From positions 1 to 64,000 of the forward strand of contig OY969919.1 of assembly GCA_963704585.1 (NCBI GenBank): DNA of 64,000 nucleotides, written 5' to 3'. This document shows positions 52,944 to 62,871 of the stretch, in pieces (positions within the stretch are counted from its first letter, which is position 1; every line of letters starts with the position of its first letter). Below the pieces are notes generated by a model. The model was not told the DNA's origin, did not search any database, and saw nothing but the letters and a program-made list of their open reading frames with translations. The translations under genes and the position numbers were made by a program. The stretch comes from Bog-756 sp963704585. Its GTDB lineage: Bacteria > Actinomycetota > Acidimicrobiia > Acidimicrobiales > RAAP-2.

Positions 52944-53609
52944 GTGACCGTGCGGATCGGGATTCTCGGAGGGACTGGACCGGCCGGGCGCGGGCTCGCG
53001 GTGCGGCTCGCCGCCACCGGCGACGAGGTGGTGATCGGCTCGCGCGACGCCGAGCGGGCCACGGCGATCGCAGAGGAGCTGCGCGCCGCATGGCCGGCTC
53101 GCGCACTGGCCGTCAGGGGGGCCGCCAATGCGGACGCCGTCGAGGCCGACCTCGTCGTGGTCGCGACGCCTTGGGACGGCGTGGTCGCGACCGTGCGCCC
53201 GCTCGCCGATGCGCTGGCCGGCACGGTCGTGGTCTCGATGGTCAACGCCCTGACCCGGGAGGGGAAGGAGCTCCTCGCCCTCGTGCCGCCGCGAGGCTCG
53301 ATGGCGGCCTCGGTGGCCGCCGCCCTGCCCGGCGCGCTGGTGTCGGCGGCCTTCCACCACCTGCCCGCTTCCGAGATGGAACAGCTCGACGCCCGACTCG
53401 ACGCCGATGTGCTCGTCTGCTCCGACCACCCTGAGGCGACCGCCGCGACGGTCGCGCTCGTCGATCGGATCGAGGGTCTCCGGGCCGTCGACGCGGGCGG
53501 GCTCGCCCAGGCCGGACCGATCGAGGCGTTCACCGCCGTGCTCGTCTCCGTCAACATCCGCCACAAGGTGCACGCGGCCGTCCGGCTGTCCGGCTTCGGG
53601 GATCGCTGA
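52944..53609 (+). CDS. NADPH:F420 reductase-like protein (Fno/NpdG)
   Basis: The 221-residue protein has VRIGILGGTGPAGRGLAVRLA, the NADPH loop of F420H2:NADP oxidoreductase with its GGTGPxG signature, then IGSRDAERA near 33, VVATPWDGV near 70, and SAAFHHLPA near 135 with the His pair near the F420 site. It shuttles hydride between NADPH and coenzyme F420. GTG at 52944 is used; 52950 is equally possible. F420 biosynthesis genes are not in the window. mshC follows after 15 bp. Confidence 0.85.
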   Translation: MTVRIGILGGTGPAGRGLAVRLAATGDEVVIGSRDAERATAIAEELRAAWPARALAVRGAANADAVEADLVVVATPWDGVVATVRPLADALAGTVVVSMVNALTREGKELLALVPPRGSMAASVAAALPGALVSAAFHHLPASEMEQLDARLDADVLVCSDHPEATAATVALVDRIEGLRAVDAGGLAQAGPIEAFTAVLVSVNIRHKVHAAVRLSGFGDR

Positions 53610-53624
53610 GCGTCGGCGTCCGGG

Positions 53625-54752
<1,128 letters not shown>

Positions 54753-54802
54753 CCGGGCATCTGGCGCCGCGGTGGGACGACCGCCGACGCCGCCGCCGAC
54801 CA

Positions 54803-54865
54803 CAGTGCCCGCGACCACACGGAGCGCGACGACCCAGTGCCCGCGACCACGCGGAGCGCGACGAC
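54803..54865 (+). repeat. 31-bp direct repeat in the thrS leader
   Basis: CAGTGCCCGCGACCAC starts each of two 31-bp copies (54803-54833 and 54835-54865) differing at one base and separated by one base. It lies 16 bp before the thrS start codon. No T-box motifs were seen. Confidence 0.75.
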
Positions 54866-54881
54866 ACGGAAGGGCACTCCC

Positions 54882-56867
54882 ATGGCAGCCGTCACCGTCC
54901 GACTCCCCGACGGTTCGACCAAGGAGCTCGAGGACGGGGCCACGGCCGCCACGCTGGCCGCCTCGATCGGGCCGCGGCTCGCCAGGGCGGCGCTCGCCGC
55001 CGTGGTGGACGGGCAGCCGGTCGACCTCGGCACCGAGCTCCCCGACGGGGCGACGGTGTCCGTGGTCACCTCGAACTCCGACGCGGGGCGCGAGGTGCTC
55101 CGGCACTCGACGGCGCACGTCCTCGCCCAGGCGGTGCTGCGTCTCTGGCCGGGTGCCCGCTTCGCGATCGGGCCGGCCATCGAGGACGGCTTCTACTACG
55201 ACTTCGAGCTCCCCGGCGGCGCCCACTTCAGTGACGACGACCTCGAGCGCATCGACGCCGCGATGCGCGAGATCGTCGCCGAGGACCAACCCTTCGTGCG
55301 CGGGGAGCACACCGTCGAGGAGGGGCTCGCCCTCTTCGCCGACCAGCCGTACAAGCGCGAGATCATCGAGGCGGTCGGCGCCGCGGACGACGTGGACGCC
55401 GCAGCCGAAGGCGTGTCGGGCGCGACCGTGTCGACCTACACGAACTCCCCGACGTTCACCGATCTCTGCCGCGGCCCGCACGTCCCCTCGACCGGGCGCC
55501 TCGGCAACTTCGCGCTCATGCGGGTCGCCGGCGCGTACTGGCGCGGCGACGAGAAGCGCCCGCAGCTCCAGCGGATCTACGGGACCGCGTGGGAGTCGAA
55601 GGAGGCGCTCGCCGAGCACCTCGAGCGGCTGGCCGAGGCCGAGCGCCGCGACCACCGCCGGCTCGGCGCCGAGCTCGACCTCTTCTCCTTCCCCGACGAG
55701 CTCGGCTCCGGGCTCGCCGTCTTCCACCCGAAGGGCGGCACGGTCCGCCGGCTGATGGAGGAGTACTCGCGTCTCCGCCACGTGGAGGCCGGGTACGACT
55801 TCGTCAACACCCCGCACATCACCAAGGCGGAGCTCTTCGAGACCTCCGGCCACCTCGACTGGTTCGCGGACGGGATGTTCCCGCCGATGGAGCTCGACGG
55901 CGGGCAGGCCTACTACCTCAAGCCGATGAACTGCCCGTTCCACGTCCTCATCTTCCGCAGCCGGCAGCGCTCCTACCGCGAGCTGCCGATCCGGATGTTC
56001 GAGTTCGGCACCGTCTACCGGTACGAGAAGTCGGGCGTGGTGCACGGGCTCACCCGGGTCCGCGGGATGACCCAGGACGACGCGCACATCTTCTGCCGGC
56101 GCGACCAGATGGCCGACGAGCTCCGCTCGATCCTCTCGTTCGTGCTCTCGCTTCTGCGCGACTTCGGCCTCGACGAGTTCTACCTCGAGCTCTCGACGCG
56201 GCCCGAGGACAAGGCGGTCGGCACGGTCGAGGAGTGGGACGAGGCGACCGAGACCCTCCGGACGGCCGCGCTGGCGATGGATCTCGAGCTCGTGATCGAC
56301 GAAGGGGGTGGCGCGTTCTACGGGCCCAAGATCTCGGTGCAGGCGCGCGACGCGATCGGGCGCACCCACCAGATGTCGACCATCCAGCTCGACTTCCAGA
56401 CGCCACAGCGGTTCGAGCTGGCCTATATCGGCGCGGACAACGCGCGCCACCGGCCGATCATGATCCACCGCGCCCTCTTCGGCTCGGTCGAGCGCTTCTT
56501 CGCGATCCTCCTCGAGCACTACGCGGGCGCGCTGCCGACCTGGCTGGCGCCCGAGCAGGTCCGGGTGCTCGGCGTGCGAGACGACCACGAGGCCTACGCG
56601 ACCAAGGTCGCCGAACACCTGCGGCGGATCGGCGTGCGGGTCGAGGTGGACCCGGCGGACGAGCCGATCGGCGCGCGCATCCGGCGGGCGAAGCTCTCGA
56701 AGCTGCCCTACGTCCTGGTGGTCGGAGACGACGACGTCGCGGCGGGCACGGTCGGGGTCAACCGGCGGGGGAGCGACGGCGACGAGCGCGACGTCGACCT
56801 CACCGCCTTCACGGACGCGCTCGAAGCCGAGATCGCCGAACGCCGTCCGGGCGTCGCGTCGACGTGA
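54882..56867 (+). CDS. thrS: Threonyl-tRNA synthetase
   Basis: The 661-residue enzyme has the full ThrRS order: an N-terminal TGS domain (VRLPDGSTKELEDGATAATLA), the editing domain with HSTAHVLAQAVL near residue 75 and CRGPHVPSTG near 195, the class II core with motif 2 around FRSRQRSYRELPIRMFEFG and FRYEKSG-like VYRYEKSG, zinc ligands in MNCPFH near 350 and HRAL motif 3 (MIHRALFGSVERF), and a C-terminal anticodon domain. First gene of the classical thrS-HIT-pgsA-patA-pimA neighbourhood. Stop overlaps the HIT start. Confidence 0.97.
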   Translation: MAAVTVRLPDGSTKELEDGATAATLAASIGPRLARAALAAVVDGQPVDLGTELPDGATVSVVTSNSDAGREVLRHSTAHVLAQAVLRLWPGARFAIGPAIEDGFYYDFELPGGAHFSDDDLERIDAAMREIVAEDQPFVRGEHTVEEGLALFADQPYKREIIEAVGAADDVDAAAEGVSGATVSTYTNSPTFTDLCRGPHVPSTGRLGNFALMRVAGAYWRGDEKRPQLQRIYGTAWESKEALAEHLERLAEAERRDHRRLGAELDLFSFPDELGSGLAVFHPKGGTVRRLMEEYSRLRHVEAGYDFVNTPHITKAELFETSGHLDWFADGMFPPMELDGGQAYYLKPMNCPFHVLIFRSRQRSYRELPIRMFEFGTVYRYEKSGVVHGLTRVRGMTQDDAHIFCRRDQMADELRSILSFVLSLLRDFGLDEFYLELSTRPEDKAVGTVEEWDEATETLRTAALAMDLELVIDEGGGAFYGPKISVQARDAIGRTHQMSTIQLDFQTPQRFELAYIGADNARHRPIMIHRALFGSVERFFAILLEHYAGALPTWLAPEQVRVLGVRDDHEAYATKVAEHLRRIGVRVEVDPADEPIGARIRRAKLSKLPYVLVVGDDDVAAGTVGVNRRGSDGDERDVDLTAFTDALEAEIAERRPGVAST

Positions 56868-57400
56868 GCCTCGAGACCCTCTGGGCCGGGTGGCGCAGCG
56901 AGTACGTCACGTCGGTTGACGTGCCGGTCCGCGACGCGGCGAACCCGCTCGAGGAGGACGGCGACGACCCGGCCCGCTGCGTCTTCTGCCGGATCGCGGC
57001 GAGCGGACCGCCGTCGGTCGACAACGGCGTGCTCTGGTCCGGGCGCCATGCCTACGCGGTCCTCAACGCCTACCCCTACACCTCGGGTCACCTCATGGTC
57101 GTCGCGCGGCGGCACGTGCAGTCGCTGTCGGAGCTGGGCGCCGAGGAGGGCGCGGAGCTCTGGGACGGGCTGCGGCTCGCGCTGGCCGCGCTCGAGGGCG
57201 CCTACGCCCCCGACGGGGTCAATCTCGGGGCCAACCTCGGGCGCGCGGCCGGAGCGGGCATCCCGCGCCACCTCCATCTGCACGCGGTGCCGCGGTGGTA
57301 CGGCGACACCAACTTCATGACCGCGGTGGCCGGGGTACGGGTGCTGCCCGAGAGCCTCCCGACGACCTGGGAGCGGCTCGCGGCCGCCTGGGGGGCCTGA
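56864..57400 (+). CDS. HIT-family nucleotide hydrolase/phosphorylase
   Basis: The 178-residue protein has CVFCRI with an upstream Cys pair (zinc), NAYPYTSGHLMVVARRHV and the histidine triad HLHLHAVPRW near residue 141. This is the homologue of the mycobacterial diadenosine-tetraphosphate phosphorylase encoded after thrS. It should split Ap4A or related dinucleotides, by-products of aminoacyl-tRNA synthetases. GTG start overlaps the thrS stop (GTGA). Confidence 0.92.
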   Translation: MSLETLWAGWRSEYVTSVDVPVRDAANPLEEDGDDPARCVFCRIAASGPPSVDNGVLWSGRHAYAVLNAYPYTSGHLMVVARRHVQSLSELGAEEGAELWDGLRLALAALEGAYAPDGVNLGANLGRAAGAGIPRHLHLHAVPRWYGDTNFMTAVAGVRVLPESLPTTWERLAAAWGA

Positions 57401-57497
57401 GCCCGGCCCGGAATCGAAGGCGACACCAGGGCGTTGGCGGAGGTGGCGCCCGGCATGGTCGACGAATCGTCGGGCGAACCGAAAGAACGGAGCGGTC

Positions 57498-57951
57498 ATG
57501 GAAGTCAAGGAGCTCGGGCACCTGGTGCTCTATGTGCGCGACGTCGAGCGGTCCGCAGCCTTCTACGGCGACCTGCTCGGGTGGGAGCCGGTCTTCCCAG
57601 TGACCCCCGGGGTGCCGGTCGCGGCGTTCTCGTCGGGTCGCACCCATCACGAGCTGCTCCTCATCGAGGTCGGGGAGGGCGCGGCGGCGCAGCCTCCCGG
57701 GAGGCGACTCGGCCTCTACCACTTCGGGCTCAAGGTGGGCGACTCCGACGACGAGCTCCGCGCCGCCGCGCGACCGGATCGTGCAGGGGGGTGTGCGCGT
57801 GGTCGGCGCGAGCGACCACACGGTGACCCACAGCCTCTACGTCCTCGACCCGGACGGCAACGAGGTCGAGCTGTACATCGACGTGCCCGGCGTGGACTGG
57901 CGGTCCGACCCCGATCTCGTGATGGCGCCGATCCGGCCACTCGCCCTCTGA
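57498..57951 (+). CDS. VOC-family protein (frameshift near 57768)
   Basis: The N-terminal module VKELGHLVLYVRDVERSAAFY and LLGWEPVFPV, then LYHFGLKVGD near residue 75, are classical VOC. After one extra base near 57768 the other frame continues RDRIVQGGVRVVGASDH and YVLDPDGNEVELYIDVP to a stop at 57951. The unshifted frame becomes Arg-rich and runs on to 58856. The corrected length (~150) fits the family. It interrupts the usual HIT-pgsA adjacency. Metal-ligand His and Glu are conserved; reaction unknown. Confidence 0.8.
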
Positions 57952-58015
57952 CGGTGCGGGTGCGCCCGCCCCGTACCGGGCCCGCGCGTCGGCCCCGGAG
58001 CGGCAGGGTGCAGGC

Positions 58016-58041
58016 CTTTCGCGGGCCCGGGTCCGCGAAAG
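58016..58041. terminator. Hairpin between VOC and pgsA genes
   Basis: CTTTCGCGG (58016-58024) and CCGCGAAAG (58033-58041) are exact complements around an eight-base loop. It separates the inserted VOC gene from pgsA, suggesting that pgsA begins a new transcript. Confidence 0.6.
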
Positions 58042-58082
58042 TCCGGATGGTAGGGTGGGGAGACCCTCTGGAGGAAGACGGC

Positions 58083-58856
58083 ATGTTCGACGGGCGCTGG
58101 CGCGAGACGGTGGACCGGGGGACCGGGCCCATCGGGGCCAAGCTGCAACATCTCGGGATCTCCGCGGACGTGCTCACCGCGACGGGTCTGGTCTCGGCGG
58201 TGGCGACCGCGGTTGCGGTCGGCATGGGCCATCTCCACCTCGCCATCCTCCTGCTCACCCTCACCGGCTTCCACGACCTGCTCGACGGTCCGGTCGCCAA
58301 GGCCTCGGGCACGACGTCGGTACGGGGTGCCTTCTTCGACTCGGTGACCGACCGCGTCGCGGATGCCGTGATCTTCGGCGGCGTGGCGTGGTATCTCGTC
58401 TCCCACCACCCGGGCCACGTGGTCCTCCTGCCGTTCGCGGTCTTCGCCGCCGCCTCGCTCATCTCCTACCAGCGGGCCAAGGCCGAGTCGCTCGGTATCC
58501 CCGCCAAGGGCGGCCTGATGGAGCGCGCCGAGCGGATGATCCTGCTCGGCGTCGGCTTCCTGTCGGCGTCGTTCCTCGTCCCGGTGCTCTGGGTGCTCCT
58601 GGTGCTCACGTCGGCGACTGCGATCGGACGGTTCGTGAAGGTCTGGCAGGTCGCCGAGGCGCCGGCCACGGCGAGCCCGCGCCGCCATCGTCGGAGCCGG
58701 GCGACGACACGGGTCGGGCGGCGCGCGACGGCGTCGTCGCCGTCTCGGTGGCGGGCGCGTCGACAGGGTGAGCTCTCGAGCCGCTCCGGGCGCACCCGCA
58801 GGGCCCGCCAGGCGAGGCAGGGACTCCGACAGCGCGCGGGCCGCCGGCACACCTGA
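58083..58856 (+). CDS. pgsA: CDP-alcohol phosphatidyltransferase (phosphatidylinositol-phosphate synthase-like)
   Basis: The membrane protein has the CDP-alcohol phosphotransferase motif from HDLLDGPVAK to FFDSVTDRVAD (D-x2-D-G...G-x3-D-x3-D) at about residues 61-92 and five to six helices. The motif Arg after DG is Lys. Position between HIT and patA matches PgsA1, which joins CDP-diacylglycerol to inositol-1-phosphate. As written the last 60 residues are Arg-rich and probably out of frame: one slip near 58670 gives an acidic tail GHGEPAPPSSEPGDDTG and a stop at 58771. Confidence 0.85.
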   Translation: MFDGRWRETVDRGTGPIGAKLQHLGISADVLTATGLVSAVATAVAVGMGHLHLAILLLTLTGFHDLLDGPVAKASGTTSVRGAFFDSVTDRVADAVIFGGVAWYLVSHHPGHVVLLPFAVFAAASLISYQRAKAESLGIPAKGGLMERAERMILLGVGFLSASFLVPVLWVLLVLTSATAIGRFVKVWQVAEAPATASPRRHRRSRATTRVGRRATASSPSRWRARRQGELSSRSGRTRRARQARQGLRQRAGRRHT

Positions 58857-58895
58857 GCCGGCCGGCGCCGCACCGTTGCCGCGACCGGACACGGG

Positions 58896-59795
58896 ATGAA
58901 CACGGGTCGGGTGCTCTACCGCACCTACACCGTCCTCGGCCGGTGCCTCGCCGCGCTGCCCGAGCCCGTCGCGCTCGCGGCGGCGAACCTCGTGGGCGAC
59001 GTGCTCTTCGAGGTGCGGCGCGAGCAGCGCGCCATGGTCGCGGCCAACCTTCGGCGCGTCCTCGACGCCCAGGCGACCGATCGGTACGTGCTCGATCGTT
59101 GGGCGCGACGTTCGTTTCAGGCGTACGCTCGGTACTGGGTTGAAGGGGCGCGGCTCGGGACCACACCCCCTCGCGAGGTCGTGCAGCGGACCCATGTCGA
59201 GGGACTGCACCACCTGGTGGAGGGGATGGCCCGCGGCAAGGGCGTCGTCATGGCACTACCGCACGTAGGGAGCTGGGAGTATGGGGGCGCATTCCTCGCA
59301 GCGAAGGGGCTGCCGATGACGTCGGTCGCGGAGCGGCTCGATCCGCCGGAGCTCTTCGACTACTTCGTCGAACAGCGGGAGGCCATGGGACTCACCATCG
59401 TCCCGCTGGATGCCGGGGCCGGACCCGCGATCCTCGCCGCGCTACGGGCCGGGCGCCTGGTCGGGTTGCTCTGCGACCGCGATCTCGAGGGCACCGGCAT
59501 CGACGTCGAGTTCTTCGGTGAGAAGACGACCATGCCTGCCGGTCCGGCAACGCTCGCGCTTCGCACCGGAGCCACCCTCGTCTCCGGCGTCGTCTTCAGC
59601 GGCCCCGGCCGGGAGCACCGCGCCGTGGTCGACCCGCCGATCGACACGACGAGGCGCGGCTCGCTCCGCTCGGACGTCGCGCGGCTCACCCAGGAGATCG
59701 CGAACCGTTTCGAGGGGTACGTGCGCGAGGCGCCCGAGCAGTGGCACGTCTTCCAGCCCTTCTGGTCGGTCGACCGAGCGGAGGCCGCCCGGTGA
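58896..59795 (+). CDS. Phosphatidylinositol mannoside acyltransferase (PatA/LpxL family)
   Basis: A 299-residue LpxL/HtrB-type acyltransferase. PEPVALAAANLVGDVLF leads the N-terminal helix, the catalytic motif is ALPHVGSWEYGG (His-x4-Glu) near residue 122, and LLCDRDLEGTGIDVEFFGEKTTMPAGPATLA near 192-222 is split across the conserved substrate region. In mycobacteria PatA acylates the mannose of PIMs on the cytoplasmic face. Its stop overlaps the start of the PAS-GGDEF gene. Confidence 0.9.
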   Translation: MNTGRVLYRTYTVLGRCLAALPEPVALAAANLVGDVLFEVRREQRAMVAANLRRVLDAQATDRYVLDRWARRSFQAYARYWVEGARLGTTPPREVVQRTHVEGLHHLVEGMARGKGVVMALPHVGSWEYGGAFLAAKGLPMTSVAERLDPPELFDYFVEQREAMGLTIVPLDAGAGPAILAALRAGRLVGLLCDRDLEGTGIDVEFFGEKTTMPAGPATLALRTGATLVSGVVFSGPGREHRAVVDPPIDTTRRGSLRSDVARLTQEIANRFEGYVREAPEQWHVFQPFWSVDRAEAAR

Positions 59796-61657
59796 CCAGG
59801 TTCGAGAGCCGTTCGCTCCCGGGGGAGCCGGAGTTCGAGGACCTCCAGGCCGCGCTCGCCAAACGCGACCGCCGCGACCCGAACGGACCGGGGCCCGCGG
59901 CCGACGGGGACGCGCTCGACGGACGCGCCGTCGAGCCGGTGCCGCGCTTCCACACCCTCTCGGAGCACGAGTTCGACGTCGTCGCCGTGGTCAGCGCGGA
60001 CGGTCGGTTCAAGTTCGTGAGCAAGTCGGCAGAGCGCATGTTCGGGTACGACATCAGCCGCGCCATCGGGATGGACGCGTTCGCGCTCTTCGATCCCGAC
60101 AGTGCGGAACCGGTCCGACTGCTCTTCAAGGAGCTCGTTGCCGGCCGGAGGCTCTCGCTCTCACTCGAGCTGCAGACCGAGCGGGCCGACGGTCGCGAGA
60201 TCGATCTCGACCTCGTCGCCGCCAACCACCTCGACGACCCGATCGGCGGCGTGGTCGTCAACATCCGAGACATCACCGAGCGCAAGCGGCTCGAGGAGCG
60301 GATCCGCGAGATCGACCTCCGGCAGGCCGTCGTGATCGACTCGCTCGCCGACGCAGTCGTGCTGGTCGACGTCGACGGAACCATCGTCCGGGTCAACGAG
60401 GCATTCGAAGTGCTCTTCGAGGCGCCGAGGATCCAGGCGGTCGGGCTCCACGTGGCTGACGCCATCGCGGCCGCCGAGGAGGACGGTTTCGAGGTGGTGG
60501 ACGCCTCGGGGGCGCGGCTCGCCCCGGACGACCAGGCGGTCCTCGCGAGTCTCCGCGCCGGCCGTCGGGTGGTGGGTCTCGTGCTCGGCATCCGCAGGCG
60601 GTGGGACTCGCCGCGGGTGTGGGTGCAGGTGAACGCGCAGCCGATCTTCGACCCCGACGGCGGGCTCACCGGCGCGGTCGCGTCGATCGTCGACATCACC
60701 GCGGCACGCCAGTCGGCCCGCGAGCTCCGGCGCGAGGAGCAGTTCCTCCAAGTGCTGCTCGACACGCTCGACGAGGGGATCCTCGCGTGCGACGCCGAGG
60801 GGCGGATCACCGTGTTCAACCCGTCGGCGCGACGGCTCCACGGCCTCGGCGACGGCGACGACCCGATCGGGACGATCCCGGGCGGTGGGGGCATGCGGCA
60901 CCCCGGCGGCGCACCGCTCGGGCCCGACGAGCACCCTCTGGCCCAGGCCATGTCCGGCCAGCGCCTCCGCGACGTCGAGGTCGTCCTCGAGTCGGAGCAC
61001 GGCGAGCAGCGCAAGGTGAGCGTCAACGGTCAGGCCCTCGTGGACGAGGACGGTTGGATGCTCGGCGCGGTGGTCGCGATGCACGACGTGACGGAGCAGA
61101 AGCTCAACGAGGAGCGCCTCGCGGAGCTCGCGCTGCGCGACCCGCTGACCGGCCTCGCCAACCGGACGCTGCTCGCCGAGCGGCTCCAGCAGGCGATCGA
61201 CGGGCTCGCCGTACTCGAGCCGCCGGTACCGGGCACCCCGGACGCCGAGCGGCGCGGGATCGCGGTCTTCCTCCTCGACCTCGACGAGTTCAAGGAGATC
61301 AACGACGAGCTCGGCCACGATGTGGGCGACGACATGCTCATCGCGATTGCCCGTCGACTCTCGGCGATCGTGCGACCGTCGGATACGGTCGCCCGCCTCG
61401 GTGGCGACGAGTTCGTCGTCGTGTGCGACATCGAGAGCGGCGAGGGGGAGATGCTCCGCATCGCGGACCGTATCTCGTCGGCGCTCGCCCGGCCCTATCG
61501 CATCGACGGCAGGACCCTGACGGTGCTCGCCTCGGTCGGCGGCGTGTACGTCGACAACCCCGAAACCGATCCCTCGAAGCTGCTGAGCCGCGCCGACGAT
61601 GCGATGTACGGCGTCAAGTGGTCGAGGCGTCGCCAGCGCCGCTCGCTGTCGGACTGA
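59792..61657 (+). CDS. Triple-PAS diguanylate cyclase
   Basis: A 621-residue cytosolic sensor. PAS domains lie at about 52-165 (VSADGRFKFVSKSAERMFGYD, DITERKRLEERI), 175-315 (VLVDVDGTIVRVNEAFEVLF, DITAARQSA) and 320-440 (DEGILACDAEGRITVFN, DVTEQKLNEERL). The GGDEF domain starts LALRDPLTGLANRTLL and has the intact GGDEF near 540, preceded by the inhibitory RxxD site (RPSD five residues before). No membrane helix and no EAL. It should make c-di-GMP in response to a PAS ligand. It is inserted, with GTGA overlap, between patA and pimA. Confidence 0.92.
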   Translation: MTRFESRSLPGEPEFEDLQAALAKRDRRDPNGPGPAADGDALDGRAVEPVPRFHTLSEHEFDVVAVVSADGRFKFVSKSAERMFGYDISRAIGMDAFALFDPDSAEPVRLLFKELVAGRRLSLSLELQTERADGREIDLDLVAANHLDDPIGGVVVNIRDITERKRLEERIREIDLRQAVVIDSLADAVVLVDVDGTIVRVNEAFEVLFEAPRIQAVGLHVADAIAAAEEDGFEVVDASGARLAPDDQAVLASLRAGRRVVGLVLGIRRRWDSPRVWVQVNAQPIFDPDGGLTGAVASIVDITAARQSARELRREEQFLQVLLDTLDEGILACDAEGRITVFNPSARRLHGLGDGDDPIGTIPGGGGMRHPGGAPLGPDEHPLAQAMSGQRLRDVEVVLESEHGEQRKVSVNGQALVDEDGWMLGAVVAMHDVTEQKLNEERLAELALRDPLTGLANRTLLAERLQQAIDGLAVLEPPVPGTPDAERRGIAVFLLDLDEFKEINDELGHDVGDDMLIAIARRLSAIVRPSDTVARLGGDEFVVVCDIESGEGEMLRIADRISSALARPYRIDGRTLTVLASVGGVYVDNPETDPSKLLSRADDAMYGVKWSRRRQRRSLSD

Positions 61658-61664
61658 CCGACCG

Positions 61665-62849
61665 GTGGCCGACGACGACGAGCCGGCCGGACCGGCGCTC
61701 CGGATCGCGCAGGTCTGCCCGTACAGCCTCTCGAGACCCGGCGGGGTCCAGAGTCAGGCGGTCGGTCTCGCCCGCGCCCTCGGGGCGCGTGGCCACACGG
61801 TGACCCTGGTCGCTCCCCTCGACGACCCGTCCGACGCACCCGCCGACGTCGAGTTCGTCGCGGCCGGCCGATCCGTGCGGTTGCCGGCCAACGGATCGGT
61901 GGCGCCGGTCGCCCTCTCGCCGTTCGCCGCAGCGGCGACCCTTCGTGCGGTGCGCGCGCGGCGCTTCGACGTGCTGCACGTGCACGAGCCGTTCGCACCC
62001 GGTCTCGGACCGGTGCTGCTCGCCGCCCGCGGGCTCCCGCCGGTCGTCGCCACGTTCCACCGGAGCGGCGCGAGCTTGGCATACCGGGCACTCCGCCCCG
62101 TGACGGCGCCCCTGGCCCGTCGCGCCGCGCTGCGATGCGCGGTCTCCGAGGCCGCGGCGCGGACGGTCGCCGCGGCTATCGGGAGCGTCGACGAGGTCCT
62201 CTTCAACGCCGTCGACGTCGCACGGGCGCGCAATGCGGCGCCCTGGCCGACCGAGCGACCGGCCGTCCTCTTCCTCGGGCGGCACGAGGCGCGCAAGGGG
62301 CTCGCAGTGCTGCTCGATGCATTCGAGCGGGTGCTGGCGCGTCGTGACGCGGCAGGCGGCGCAGACCTCTCGGACCGCCCGCAGCTCTGGATCGCCGGGG
62401 ACGGTCCCGAGACCGCGGCGCTGCGCGCACGGCATCCGGCCACCGGGGACGTGTGCTGGCTCGGCGTCCTCGGCGACGACGAGAAGGATCGGCGGCTTGC
62501 CGCCGCGACGGTCCTCTGCGCTCCCTCGCTCGGGGGCGAATCGTTCGGGGTCGTCCTGCTCGAGGCCATGGCTGCGCGCACCGTCGTCGTGGCGAGCGAC
62601 CTCGAGGGGTACCGCGACGCCGCTGGGGGGACCGCCGTCCTGGTCCGTCCGGGCGATGTGGACGCGCTCGCCCACGCGGTCGACGGCGTGCTCGACGGGA
62701 CCGTCGCGACCGTCGCGACCGGCGGCCCGGGCGGGCGCACTGCATGGCTGGACGACGGCTCGGCGCGGGCCGAGCGCTGGTCCACCGAGCGGCTGGCCGA
62801 GTGCTACGAGGCGCGGTACCGGCGGGCGGTGGCCGGCCGCACCCCCTGA
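61665..62849 (+). CDS. pimA: GT4 glycosyltransferase, PimA-like mannosyltransferase
   Basis: The 394-residue GT-B enzyme begins RIAQVCPYSLSRPGGVQSQAV, the lipid/acceptor loop typical of PimA (PGGVQ). VLHVHEPFAPG near 103, ATFHRSGAS near 126, FLGRHEARKGL near 201 and the donor-binding GGESFGVVLLEAMA near 285 with its catalytic Glu pair follow. PimA transfers mannose from GDP-Man to phosphatidylinositol, starting PIM and lipomannan synthesis. The start is GTG at 61665, seven bases after the cyclase stop. Identity is supported by context. Confidence 0.88.
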   Translation: MADDDEPAGPALRIAQVCPYSLSRPGGVQSQAVGLARALGARGHTVTLVAPLDDPSDAPADVEFVAAGRSVRLPANGSVAPVALSPFAAAATLRAVRARRFDVLHVHEPFAPGLGPVLLAARGLPPVVATFHRSGASLAYRALRPVTAPLARRAALRCAVSEAAARTVAAAIGSVDEVLFNAVDVARARNAAPWPTERPAVLFLGRHEARKGLAVLLDAFERVLARRDAAGGADLSDRPQLWIAGDGPETAALRARHPATGDVCWLGVLGDDEKDRRLAAATVLCAPSLGGESFGVVLLEAMAARTVVVASDLEGYRDAAGGTAVLVRPGDVDALAHAVDGVLDGTVATVATGGPGGRTAWLDDGSARAERWSTERLAECYEARYRRAVAGRTP

Positions 62850-62871
62850 GCGGCCGTACACTGCACCTTCG

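Noticed and set aside
54753..54881. T-box or other riboswitch in the thrS leader
   Set aside because: The leader is 129 bp, mostly a 31-bp direct repeat, with no conserved T-box sequence or terminator/antiterminator pair.
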